Part shown: piece by piece, positions 15,407 to 21,955 of the stretch
How the letters are laid out: each line of letters starts with the position of its first letter
Numbering within the stretch: the first letter of the stretch is position 1
Origin: Betaproteobacteria bacterium
Lineage (GTDB): Bacteria; Pseudomonadota; Gammaproteobacteria; Burkholderiales; Casimicrobiaceae
Direction: 5' to 3'
DNA: 21,955 nt
Assembly (NCBI GenBank): GCA_005883655.1
Contig: VBDA01000074.1
Coordinates: forward strand, 1 to 21,955
The notes under the pieces: generated by a model
The model's database searches: none
Told to the model about the DNA's origin: nothing
What the model saw: only the letters and a program-made list of their open reading frames with translations
Position numbers and translations under genes: made by a program

Positions 15407-18076
15407 TCAGCGCCCGCCGGCGACACGAGACATTCCGTCCCACGAATCGCGCAGAGGGCCGGCGACGAGAGAGTCGCCTCGCAGCACGCGCCTGATCAAT
15501 ACGCGATGCCGAGCCGCCGATAGAGGTCCGCGAGCAGCCATGCCGGGCCGATCAGCAATGACCTCACATCCTCGAGGAAGGCCGGTTTGCGTCCCTCGAC
15601 CATGTGGCCGATGAACTGGCCGATCCACGCGACGACGAAAACCGCGATCGAGACGATCAGAGCGCGCGAGCCAAGGACCATTAGTGACCACACCATGAGC
15701 GCGATCACGCCGATCATCCCGAGCGCGAGCGGCAGCGACAGCCACATATAAAACACCATCGTGACGGCGATCGCGACGTAGGCGGCGACGGGTGAGGCGC
15801 CCCAGAGCATCCCGAGCAAGCTCCACACGATCAGCGGCACGCACAGCCAGTGAATCGCCTTGTTTGCCGGGTTGCGATGAAATTCGCCATAGCGATCGAG
15901 CATCCTGTCGACGTTGCGCGTTCGCGATCCCATGGCACTCATTTTCGCATGAGGGCGCTCGGCAACCATCACCGCACAACTTCTGCAGGACAACCGTGAT
16001 GCCGATCATCGCGGCACCGATGTAATCGCACAGCGCCGCCGGGTAGACCAGCAGCACTCCCGCAATGATCAACAGCCAGCGCTCGAGAATCGTGGTTTTG
16101 TGGAAGAGCCAGCCCTGCAAGCCGCCGGCCAGCGCGACGACCCCGAATCCCGCGGTGATCGTCACCCGAAGGATCGAGCCCCAATCGGCCTGGCCGAGCG
16201 TCTTGAACGAGCCTGTGAGAAGCAGGCCGGTGCCGCTTGGGTCGAGCACGAACATGAACGGGATCAGAAATGCGGGCGTGGTGTACTTCCAGCACTGCAT
16301 CGTCGTCCGATAGGGCCCGCCGCCGGTGATCGCCGCCGCCGCGAATGGCGACAAGGCCGTCGGCGGAGACACTTCGGAGAGCACCGCATAGTAGAAAATG
16401 AACATGTGCGCGGCGAAATCCGGCACCCCGAGCTTGATCATCGCCGGCGCAGCGATCACCGCGCAGATGATGTAGGACGCCGTGACGGGCACCGCGAGGC
16501 CGACGATCCAGACGATGAGTGAAGTGTAGAACGCGGTGAGGAGCAGACGCATGTCGTGCAGCAGCACCGGCGTCGCGTCCGCGCCGAAGAATGTCCAGAA
16601 GGTCACCAGGGCGTCTGCGCCCGAGTCGGCGTAGTCGAGCACGATCGAGCTGAACTTGAGCCCCAAGCCGGTGAGCGTGACCACGCCGACGATGATGCCG
16701 GCCGATGCGCAGGTCATCGCCACGTTCAACATGCTGACCGATCCGCCTTCGAGCGCCTTGACCAGGCCCGATCCCCAGAAGCCTTTCACCCACGGCAGCC
16801 GGCCCCTGAACCATTCGTAGGGGATGATCGCCGTGTCGCGATGGATGAAGGAGAGCAACGCTGTCGTGAGAGTCGCCCAGAACACCGACAAGCCCGGCGA
16901 ATAACCCATCAGCATGAACACCACGATCGCAATCAACGAGGCGAAGTGGTACCAGTAACGCTTCGCGAGCACCAGCGCGGTCTGGTGCTTCGCGAGCACC
17001 ACTTTGGCCATGGCAAACTTGCGCGCGTCGATCTCCACCATGGCAAAGATTGCCAGGTAGTAGAGAATTGTCGGGACGGTCGCCATCAGGATCACGTCCA
17101 GATACGAGATCTTGAGGAACTCTGCGATCAGGAACGCGGCGGCCCCCAGCACCGGCGGCGAGAGGATCGCACCCAATCCTCCCGCAGCGAGCAAACCTCC
17201 CGCGGCTTCCTTCCCATATCCGGACTTCTGCAAGAGCGGCCAGGCGACCGAGCCGATGGTGACGGTTGTCGCGACACCGGAGCCCGAGGGCCCGCCGAGC
17301 AGAAACGAGGCCATGACCACCGCGCGCCCCGCACTCGATGGCTTCCCGCCCATCGACGCGAAAGAAAAGTCGATGAAGAATTTCCCGGCACCGGAATATT
17401 GGAGCACGGCGCCGTAGATGGTGAACAGAATGATGAGCGTCGAAGAAACGTCGATCGCGGAGCCGAAGATGCCCTCGAGCGTCATGTACAGGTGACCCAC
17501 GAGTCGAGGTATCTCGTATCCCTTGTGCGTCCAAGGCGCCGGCAGATACGCGCCGAATAGCGCATAACTGACGAAGAGCAGAACAATGAACGGCAGGATC
17601 CAGGTCGAGCTGCGCCTGCAGCCTTCGAGGATAAGCACGATGAGGGCGATCCCGAAGACCTGGTCGAGGAGAGTCGGCGCCGTCGCCCGGTCCCCCAGCT
17701 CGTCGCCCCAGTACAGAATGTAGGCGATGATCGCCACCGATATCAGAGCGAAAATGATGTCCCACCACATCAAGCGGTGCCGGAAGCGCTTTAGCGTTGG
17801 AAACAGCAGGAACACGAGCGCCAGCGCGAAGGCAACGTGCACTGGCCGCAGAATGTATGCGGGCACGATTCCCACTGCGGCATACAAGTGGAAGACCGAC
17901 ATGACGACCGCAAGCCCGGTCATGAGGACGGCGAGTGGGCCTTTGTAGCGGTTGAGTGCGCCCTCTTCTTCTTCGATGAACTCCTCGAGGCGCTTCTTCT
18001 GCGCCTCGGTGAGCGGTACCTCCTGCGTGATCGTCTGGGCGTCGTTGATTATCGCCAGCTTGTCGGTGTCAGCCAT
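15407..18076 (-). CDS. TRAP transporter permease, fused DctQ/DctM type (TAXI-TRAP); run-on C-terminus
   Basis: Inner-membrane subunit that imports small organic acids using an ion gradient, with the TAXI receptor encoded just upstream. Residues 1-50 are a charged cytoplasmic start (MADTDKLAIINDAQTITQE); about 45-180 hold the small-subunit helices; the large DctM part has FLLGGPSGSGVATTVTIGSV, AAGGLGAILSPPVLGAAAF, a second SVSMLNVAMTCASAGIIVG block, and VLSEVSPPTALSPFAAAAIT. The family-like sequence ends with CDYIGAAMIGITVVLQKL at residue 700 (15977). About 189 Arg-rich residues follow that merely overlap the DUF962 gene in another frame. A TGA at 15971-15969 lies five bases after this point in the next frame, so a single-base loss probably removed the native stop; the true gene would then be 15969-18076. 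Confidence 0.85.
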   Translation of the reverse strand: MADTDKLAIINDAQTITQEVPLTEAQKKRLEEFIEEEEGALNRYKGPLAVLMTGLAVVMSVFHLYAAVGIVPAYILRPVHVAFALALVFLLFPTLKRFRHRLMWWDIIFALISVAIIAYILYWGDELGDRATAPTLLDQVFGIALIVLILEGCRRSSTWILPFIVLLFVSYALFGAYLPAPWTHKGYEIPRLVGHLYMTLEGIFGSAIDVSSTLIILFTIYGAVLQYSGAGKFFIDFSFASMGGKPSSAGRAVVMASFLLGGPSGSGVATTVTIGSVAWPLLQKSGYGKEAAGGLLAAGGLGAILSPPVLGAAAFLIAEFLKISYLDVILMATVPTILYYLAIFAMVEIDARKFAMAKVVLAKHQTALVLAKRYWYHFASLIAIVVFMLMGYSPGLSVFWATLTTALLSFIHRDTAIIPYEWFRGRLPWVKGFWGSGLVKALEGGSVSMLNVAMTCASAGIIVGVVTLTGLGLKFSSIVLDYADSGADALVTFWTFFGADATPVLLHDMRLLLTAFYTSLIVWIVGLAVPVTASYIICAVIAAPAMIKLGVPDFAAHMFIFYYAVLSEVSPPTALSPFAAAAITGGGPYRTTMQCWKYTTPAFLIPFMFVLDPSGTGLLLTGSFKTLGQADWGSILRVTITAGFGVVALAGGLQGWLFHKTTILERWLLIIAGVLLVYPAALCDYIGAAMIGITVVLQKLCGDGCRAPSCENECHGIANAQRRQDARSLWRISSQPGKQGDSLAVRAADRVELARDALGRLTRRRLRRDRRHDGVLYVAVAAARARDDRRDRAHGVVTNGPWLARSDRLDRGFRRRVDRPVHRPHGRGTQTGLPRGCEVIADRPGMAARGPLSAARHRVLIRRVLRGDSLVAGPLRDSWDGMSRVAGGR
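15496..15933 (-). CDS. DUF962 / Mpo1-like membrane protein
   Basis: Membrane protein of about 145 residues of the YGL010W/Mpo1 family; yeast Mpo1 is an Fe2+-dependent dioxygenase in the alpha-oxidation of 2-hydroxy fatty acids, but bacterial members are not characterised. The hallmark N-terminal block is present: LDRYGEFHRNPANKAIHWLC followed by VPLIVW. Three or four hydrophobic helices follow, then the second histidine block WIGQFIGHMVEGRKPAF and a C-terminal LLIGPAWLLADLYRRLG. Conserved histidines in EFH, IHW and IGH fit metal binding. The start may also be the ATG at 15942. The gene lies wholly inside the 3' run-on of the TRAP permease frame, read in another frame; this frame is the one with family features. 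Confidence 0.85.
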   Translation of the reverse strand: MGSRTRNVDRMLDRYGEFHRNPANKAIHWLCVPLIVWSLLGMLWGASPVAAYVAIAVTMVFYMWLSLPLALGMIGVIALMVWSLMVLGSRALIVSIAVFVVAWIGQFIGHMVEGRKPAFLEDVRSLLIGPAWLLADLYRRLGIAY

Positions 18077-18198
18077 CGAGCGTCCAGCCGGCGTTTACGG
18101 TCGACCCGAGTAGCACGAAACAAGCAAAAACCCGCCAGCCCGGGACGTGGTTTTGAACACTCTCGATCGGGATGGACTTCACCGGCAACCTTGGGTGC

Positions 18199-19170
18199 TT
18201 ATTGGAGCTTGACGCCTTTTTCCGTGAAGTACTTGATTGCGCCCGGATGGAACGGGATCGGGGAAGCAGCCTGTTTTTGCAGCTCGAGCTTGAAGTTTTC
18301 TGCCTCTTTATGCACCGCGATCAGCTCGCTGCGATGTTCGAACACCGCCTTCACTATGTTGTATGCGACCTGGTCGCTCATGTTCTCATGCGCGATGAGG
18401 ATATTCATCACCGTGGCCTGCTTGTTGTCGGCGGTCATGCCGCTGTACGTCGACTTCGGAATCGTGTCTTCGACATAGAGATCGCCGTATTTCTTATTCA
18501 TCGCCGCCACCAGGTTCGCATGGTCGATCATCTTGATCTTGACGCCCGGCGTCGCAGCGAGATCGGTCACCGACGCCGTGGGCAGCCCGCCGACCCAGAA
18601 GAATGCATCGATCTTCCTGTCCTTGATCGCGTTCACCGATTCGGCGACGCCAAGACGCTCACGCGTCATGTCCTTGTCCTTGTCGAGCCCGGCTGCTTCG
18701 ATCACGCGGAAGGCCATAACCTCGGTCGCGCTGCCGGGCGACCCGGTGGACACCCGCTTGCCCTTGAGATCGTTTATCGTGTTGACCCCGGTACCTTCGA
18801 TACTCACCACGTGCATGCGGTTCGGATACAGGATCATGAGCGTGCGCAGCGGAACTTTGGTGCCCTTGAATTTATCTTCACCGCGGTAGGCGTCCAGGCT
18901 CGCATCCGTCATCGCGAAAGCAACATAGGGCTTTCCGGTGCCGATCAGCTTCAGGTTATCGACCGAGCCTCCGGTCACCTCGGCAGTCGCCTGCTGCATG
19001 CCGGGTACGTATTTGGACAGCACGTTGGCCATGCCGCCGCCGAGCGGGTAGTACACTCCGCCGGTGCCGCCGGTGGCGATGGACAGATTGATTTTTTCCT
19101 GCGCGACGCCGGGAGCGGCGGCGACAACTGCGGCCGCGACCAGTAGCACCTTCAGTGCGCGATTCAACAT
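18199..19170 (-). CDS. TAXI family TRAP transporter solute-binding subunit
   Basis: Periplasmic receptor of 323 residues for the TRAP permease encoded 122 bases downstream. A signal peptide (MLNRALKVLLVAAAVVAAAP, cleavage likely after GVAQ) precedes the TAXI hallmark INLSIATGGTGGVYYPLGGG, then EVTGGSVDNLKLIGTGK, GKRVSTGSPGSATEV (binding-pocket loop) and FFWVGGLPTASVTDL. A GGGAGGAG ribosome binding site is well placed before the ATG at 19170. TAXI receptors generally bind glutamate-like or other dicarboxylate ligands, but the substrate here is not known. The pair forms one uptake system, transcribed in the same direction as orn and the NUDIX gene upstream. Confidence 0.93.
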   Translation of the reverse strand: MLNRALKVLLVAAAVVAAAPGVAQEKINLSIATGGTGGVYYPLGGGMANVLSKYVPGMQQATAEVTGGSVDNLKLIGTGKPYVAFAMTDASLDAYRGEDKFKGTKVPLRTLMILYPNRMHVVSIEGTGVNTINDLKGKRVSTGSPGSATEVMAFRVIEAAGLDKDKDMTRERLGVAESVNAIKDRKIDAFFWVGGLPTASVTDLAATPGVKIKMIDHANLVAAMNKKYGDLYVEDTIPKSTYSGMTADNKQATVMNILIAHENMSDQVAYNIVKAVFEHRSELIAVHKEAENFKLELQKQAASPIPFHPGAIKYFTEKGVKLQ

Positions 19171-19244
19171 GTGCTTGCTCCTCCCTCGGTAGTCGATCTC
19201 CGGACGTGGGTCAACCGGAGAATGCGAAGTGTATCCCTTCTCCC

Positions 19245-19814
19245 CTACGCAGCCCCAGCCAGTGCCGGCTCGCGCGGCGCCCGCTTCTCGAGCGCACTGA
19301 CGTGGAGCGGAAACGCTCCGAGCTTGCGGTCGAGGAAATAATTTCGCAGTGTGCGGGTGATCGTTCGGAACGCAAGATCGCCCCAGGGAATGTCCTCTTC
19401 CCTGAACAGCCGGACGTCCAGACTCTCGGACCCCGGACCGAACTCCAGGTCGAGCAGGCGCGCGCGGAACATCACGTAGATCTGGCTGATGTGCGGAAGG
19501 CTGATCATGGTGTACAGATCGCCGATCTCGACCCGCGCGCTTGCCTCTTCAAGCGTCTCCCGAAGCGCCCCAGCCCCGAGCGTCTCCCCGTTCTCGAGGA
19601 AGCCGGCGGGCCGCGTCCAAAGCCCTCGCCGCGGCTCGATCGCACGCTTGCACAGCAGCACAAGGTCTTCCCAAACGGGCAGGCAGCCGACCACGACCTT
19701 GGGATTCTGATAGTGAATCGTCGCGCATACGGCGCACACGTGGCGCTTCAAGGTGTCGCCATCGGGAACCCGAAATTCGAGCTGCGAAGAACCGCAGTGG
19801 CTGCAGAATTTCAC
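19245..19814 (-). CDS. NUDIX hydrolase with N-terminal zinc ribbon
   Basis: Hydrolase of 189 residues acting on a nucleoside diphosphate linked to another group. A four-cysteine zinc ribbon opens the protein (FCSHCGSS, Cys4/Cys7; CAVC, Cys27/Cys30), as in NudC-like NADH pyrophosphatases. The Nudix box is complete at 71-93: GFLENGE, seven residues, then RETLEE with all catalytic glutamates. It is shorter than NudC and lacks its N-terminal domain, so NADH specificity is unproven; ADP-ribose or NAD-like substrates are possible. The GTG start at 19814 overlaps the orn stop as GTGA, implying translational coupling. The frame is open far upstream but that part is a shadow of orn. Confidence 0.9.
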   Translation of the reverse strand: MKFCSHCGSSQLEFRVPDGDTLKRHVCAVCATIHYQNPKVVVGCLPVWEDLVLLCKRAIEPRRGLWTRPAGFLENGETLGAGALRETLEEASARVEIGDLYTMISLPHISQIYVMFRARLLDLEFGPGSESLDVRLFREEDIPWGDLAFRTITRTLRNYFLDRKLGAFPLHVSALEKRAPREPALAGAA

Positions 19815-20365
19815 GACGCGACGGCTTTGATAAAATGATCGCGGTAGTACTTGAGCTCGTCGATCGATTCGTAGATGTCGGCGAGCGCTTCGTGCTTGCC
19901 CTGCTTGGTCCAGCCTCGCGCGATGTCGGGTTGCCAACGCTTGCAAAGCTCCTTCAGCGTCGACACGTCTAGGTTGCGGTAGTGAAAATAATCCTCGAGC
20001 TCGGGCATCCAGCGGGCGAGGAATCGTCGATCCTGGCAGATCGTGTTGCCGCACATCGGCGAGGCCTTCGGCGGAACGTGCTCGCGCAGGAACGCAAGCA
20101 TGCGCTCCTCGACGTCTTTTTCGATCAGGGTCGACACCTTCACCTTGTCGGTGAGACCGGTTCGTGCGTGCGTCGACTGATTCCACGAGTCCATACCGCC
20201 GAGAGTGGCATCGTCCTGGTGGACCACCAGCACCTGCGCCTCGGCGACGACGGCGAGCGCTGCGTCGGTCACCACCAGCGCAACTTCGATGATGCGATCG
20301 CTGTCCGGCCTGAGTCCGGTCATCTCCATGTCGATCCAGATCAATCGGGTTGCGTCCTGCGGCAT
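19811..20365 (-). CDS. orn: Oligoribonuclease
   Basis: 3'-5' exoribonuclease of 184 residues (family usual about 181) that degrades 2-5 nucleotide RNA fragments, including pGpG from cyclic-di-GMP breakdown, to mononucleotides. DEDDh motifs are intact: Asp12 and Glu14 in WIDMEMTGL, the SDRIIEVALVVTD strand, MDSWNQSTHARTGLT, the CGNTICQDRRFL aspartate, and His/Asp in KQGKHEALADI. The start at 20365 (MPQDATRLIW) matches the family N-terminus; an open extension to 20443 is less likely. It is the first gene of a pair with the NUDIX hydrolase and is divergent from the M48 protease. Confidence 0.95.
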   Translation of the reverse strand: MPQDATRLIWIDMEMTGLRPDSDRIIEVALVVTDAALAVVAEAQVLVVHQDDATLGGMDSWNQSTHARTGLTDKVKVSTLIEKDVEERMLAFLREHVPPKASPMCGNTICQDRRFLARWMPELEDYFHYRNLDVSTLKELCKRWQPDIARGWTKQGKHEALADIYESIDELKYYRDHFIKAVAS

Positions 20366-20460
20366 CGGCTGTTTTTCGACTTGGCGTAAAATAGAGCTCA
20401 TTGTCGCATACTGGGCGAATTTCTCACCCCGCTTCCACCTCACTTCTCACCTGACTGCTC

Positions 20461-20484
20461 ACCTCATTTTTCGACCTCATTTTT
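20461..20484. repeat. 13-bp tandem repeat in the orn / M48 divergent region
   Basis: ACCTCATTTTT is repeated at 20461-20471 and 20474-20484, a period of 13 bases. Further CACCTCA/TCACCTG-like elements lie just upstream (20436-20460). On the minus strand these read as repeated AGGTGAG, in the orn leader. The M48 ATG at 20505 has no evident ribosome binding site. Confidence 0.6.
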
Positions 20485-20504
20485 GACTATTCGCGCGCAC
20501 CGTC

Positions 20505-21767
20505 ATGTTCAGCTCGGCTAACTTCTTCACCGTCCTTTTTCTGCTTGCTCTCGGCGTTTCCGTTGCGCTTCAGCTCTGGCTCGCACGGCGGCAGGTGCGT
20601 CACGTCACTGCCCATCGCAGCGCGGTGCCCGCTCATTTTGCAGGACGCATTGCGCTGTCCGCGCATCAAAAAGCCGCCGATTATACCGTCGCGCGCACCC
20701 GTCTTTCGACCGTCGATATCGTGATCGACACCTGCGTGCTATTGGCGCTGACCCTGGGTGGCGGACTGTGGGCGGCCGCCAGCTGGACATCGACATTGCC
20801 GCTTGAGCCCTTATGGCAGGATGTGCTGCTGATCGTCATCATGACGGTCGTGACCGGTGTCGTCGCATTGCCGCTTTCCTGGTACCGCACCTTCGTGGTT
20901 GAACAGCGGTTCGGTTTCAACCGCATGACGCTCGGACTGTGGCTTAAGGACTTGATCAAAGCTGCGCTGATCGGTGTAGTGCTGGGCCTGCCGCTGGTCA
21001 CGCTCGTGCTGTGGCTGATGGCACGTGCCGGGTCGCTGTGGTGGTTCTATGCCTGGCTGGCATGGGTCGGCTTTCAGGCACTATTGCTCGCGCTCTATCC
21101 TACCGTCATCGCGCCTTTGTTCAACAAGTTTCGACCGCTCGCGGACGTTAAGCTCAAGGAGCGCGTGGAACGCTTGCTCGCGCGGTGCGGGTTCGCCGCC
21201 AAGGGATTGTTCGTGATGGACGGCTCGACGCGATCGAGCCACGGCAATGCATACTTCACCGGGTTCGGCGCGGCGCGGCGCATCGTGTTTTTCGACACGC
21301 TGCTCGAGAGGCTTCAACCGGAAGAGGTCGAAGCGGTGCTTGCCCACGAGCTCGGACACTTCAAGCTGCGACATGTGCTCAAACGAACGCTCTGGTCCGC
21401 CTTGGGGAGCCTCGCATTCCTGGCGCTTCTCGGATGGCTCACCCACGAAATGTGGTTCTACTCGGGTCTGGGCGTTCCCGGCGATGCGCCGCGTTATGGG
21501 GTGGCCCTGGTTCTGTTCATGCTCACGCTTCCGGTCTTCACGTTCGTCGCCGCGCCGCTCGCATCGCTGTATTCGCGCAGGCACGAGTTCGAGGCCGATG
21601 CCTACGCGGCCCGGAACGTGTCGGCGAGCGCCCTCGTTGGCGCGTTAGTCAAACTTTACCAAGATAATGCCAGCACCCTGACGCCGGACCCGCTGCATTC
21701 CGCGTTTTATGACTCTCACCCGCCCGCCACCGCACGCATCGCGCGATTGGATGTGGCACGCACCTGA
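20505..21767 (+). CDS. M48 family zinc metallopeptidase, Ste24/CAAX-protease-like
   Basis: Integral membrane zinc protease of 420 residues, the usual length of Ste24-type M48A enzymes. The zinc motif HELGH is at 281-285 (VLAHELGHFKLRHV) and the third ligand lies in EFEADAYAA (361-369). Upstream are several hydrophobic helices (about 5-22, 66-90, 103-125, 150-172, 178-200) and two more after the zinc helix (about 298-317 and 330-352). GSTRSSHGNAYFTGFG (244-259) is the conserved family segment before the active site. In bacteria there are few prenylated proteins, so a role in membrane-protein quality control is more likely than CAAX processing. It is divergent from orn and followed 13 bases later by a cytochrome gene. 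Confidence 0.93.
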   Translation: MFSSANFFTVLFLLALGVSVALQLWLARRQVRHVTAHRSAVPAHFAGRIALSAHQKAADYTVARTRLSTVDIVIDTCVLLALTLGGGLWAAASWTSTLPLEPLWQDVLLIVIMTVVTGVVALPLSWYRTFVVEQRFGFNRMTLGLWLKDLIKAALIGVVLGLPLVTLVLWLMARAGSLWWFYAWLAWVGFQALLLALYPTVIAPLFNKFRPLADVKLKERVERLLARCGFAAKGLFVMDGSTRSSHGNAYFTGFGAARRIVFFDTLLERLQPEEVEAVLAHELGHFKLRHVLKRTLWSALGSLAFLALLGWLTHEMWFYSGLGVPGDAPRYGVALVLFMLTLPVFTFVAAPLASLYSRRHEFEADAYAARNVSASALVGALVKLYQDNASTLTPDPLHSAFYDSHPPATARIARLDVART

Positions 21768-21780
21768 AGGAATCCTTGAG

Positions 21781-21955
21781 ATGAGCATCCTGCGTCTATT
21801 TCGAATAGCCTTCGCCGCCGCCATCCTGGCAGCGGCAATTCCGGTTCAAGCCGCCGTTGCAATGGCGCCCGCGCCGTTCGCCCACGGGAATGCCGAGCTT
21901 GGCAAGCCACTCAACGACAAGACTTGCGTCGGCTGCCATGCGCGACGCTTTGGCG
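21781..21955 (+). CDS. c-type cytochrome, N-terminal part
   Basis: Partial gene running off the window. The translation gives a signal peptide (MSILRLFRIAFAAAILAAAI, cleavage near PVQAA or AVAMA), then NAELGKPLNDKTCVGCHARR, where CVGCH (49-53) is the covalent heme c site. It is probably a small periplasmic electron carrier. An AAGGA site lies about 9 bases before the ATG, and the gene begins 13 bases after the M48 stop, so the two are likely cotranscribed. The methionine ligand would be beyond the end of the window. Confidence 0.85.
   Translation, partial: MSILRLFRIAFAAAILAAAIPVQAAVAMAPAPFAHGNAELGKPLNDKTCVGCHARRFG

Noticed and set aside
16556..17560. 334-codon plus-strand frame inside the TRAP permease
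   Set aside because: His/Arg/Asp-rich sequence typical of the antisense of membrane helices; not a real gene.
1..21955. CRISPR arrays, tRNA or rRNA genes, insertion sequences, prophage or toxin-antitoxin genes
   Set aside because: None seen by eye on either strand; the frame lesions are therefore not explained by an insertion.

Overview
This GC-rich window reads as a chromosomal stretch of a betaproteobacterium, probably an uncultured soil or freshwater lineage. The reasons are Orn, RlmI, PsiF-like proteins, a TRAP-TAXI transporter, a polyphosphate:AMP phosphotransferase, abundant orphan-type solute receptors, and the orn / M48 protease / cytochrome c neighbourhood. The taxonomic call is inference. 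I saw no rRNA, tRNA, CRISPR array, transposase or phage gene.

Layout. 1-2719: the 5' end of a peptide-type ABC solute-binding protein (minus), a small KTSC-domain gene (plus), and an S9 prolyl-oligopeptidase-type peptidase (minus) that overlaps it tail to tail. 2720-6014: a plus-strand run of an aldo/keto reductase, a VIT1/CCC1-type metal transporter with a short ferritin-like N-terminus, and the 23S rRNA methyltransferase RlmI. Before the transporter gene sits an unusual chain of tiny ORFs joined by ATGA stop/start overlaps. 6026-7021: two minus-strand PsiF-repeat secreted proteins, each followed by a strong hairpin. 7241-12408: a DAHP synthase gene broken near its 3' end, then CYTH-CHAD triphosphatase, PPK2-type polyphosphate:AMP phosphotransferase and a YheT-type hydrolase, closely packed as a probable polyphosphate operon. 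12516-15346: a phosphomannomutase/phosphoglucomutase gene broken near its 3' end, a GNAT acetyltransferase and an orphan NMT1/TauT-type solute-binding protein. 15407-20365 (minus): orn and a zinc-ribbon NUDIX hydrolase (4-bp overlap), a TAXI receptor, its fused TRAP permease, and an Mpo1-like DUF962 membrane protein. 20505-21955 (plus): an M48 Ste24-type protease and the start of a c-type cytochrome.

How they fit together. The clearest functional unit is CYTH-CHAD plus Pap: a triphosphatase with a polyphosphate-binding domain beside an enzyme that uses polyphosphate to phosphorylate AMP. Orn and the NUDIX protein form a nucleotide-turnover pair. TAXI and TRAP permease form one uptake system. 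Three genes show reading-frame lesions: aroF-like near 8208, the hexose-phosphate mutase near 13597, and the 3' end of the TRAP permease near 15976. Both of the first two lack a few conserved residues as well as the frame. Whether this is real gene decay or assembly error cannot be decided from the sequence alone, and it is the main point to check.

No wholly new multi-gene system is evident. The most unusual items are the ATGA-chained leader ORFs at 3696-3753, the clustered frame lesions, and the polyphosphate module.
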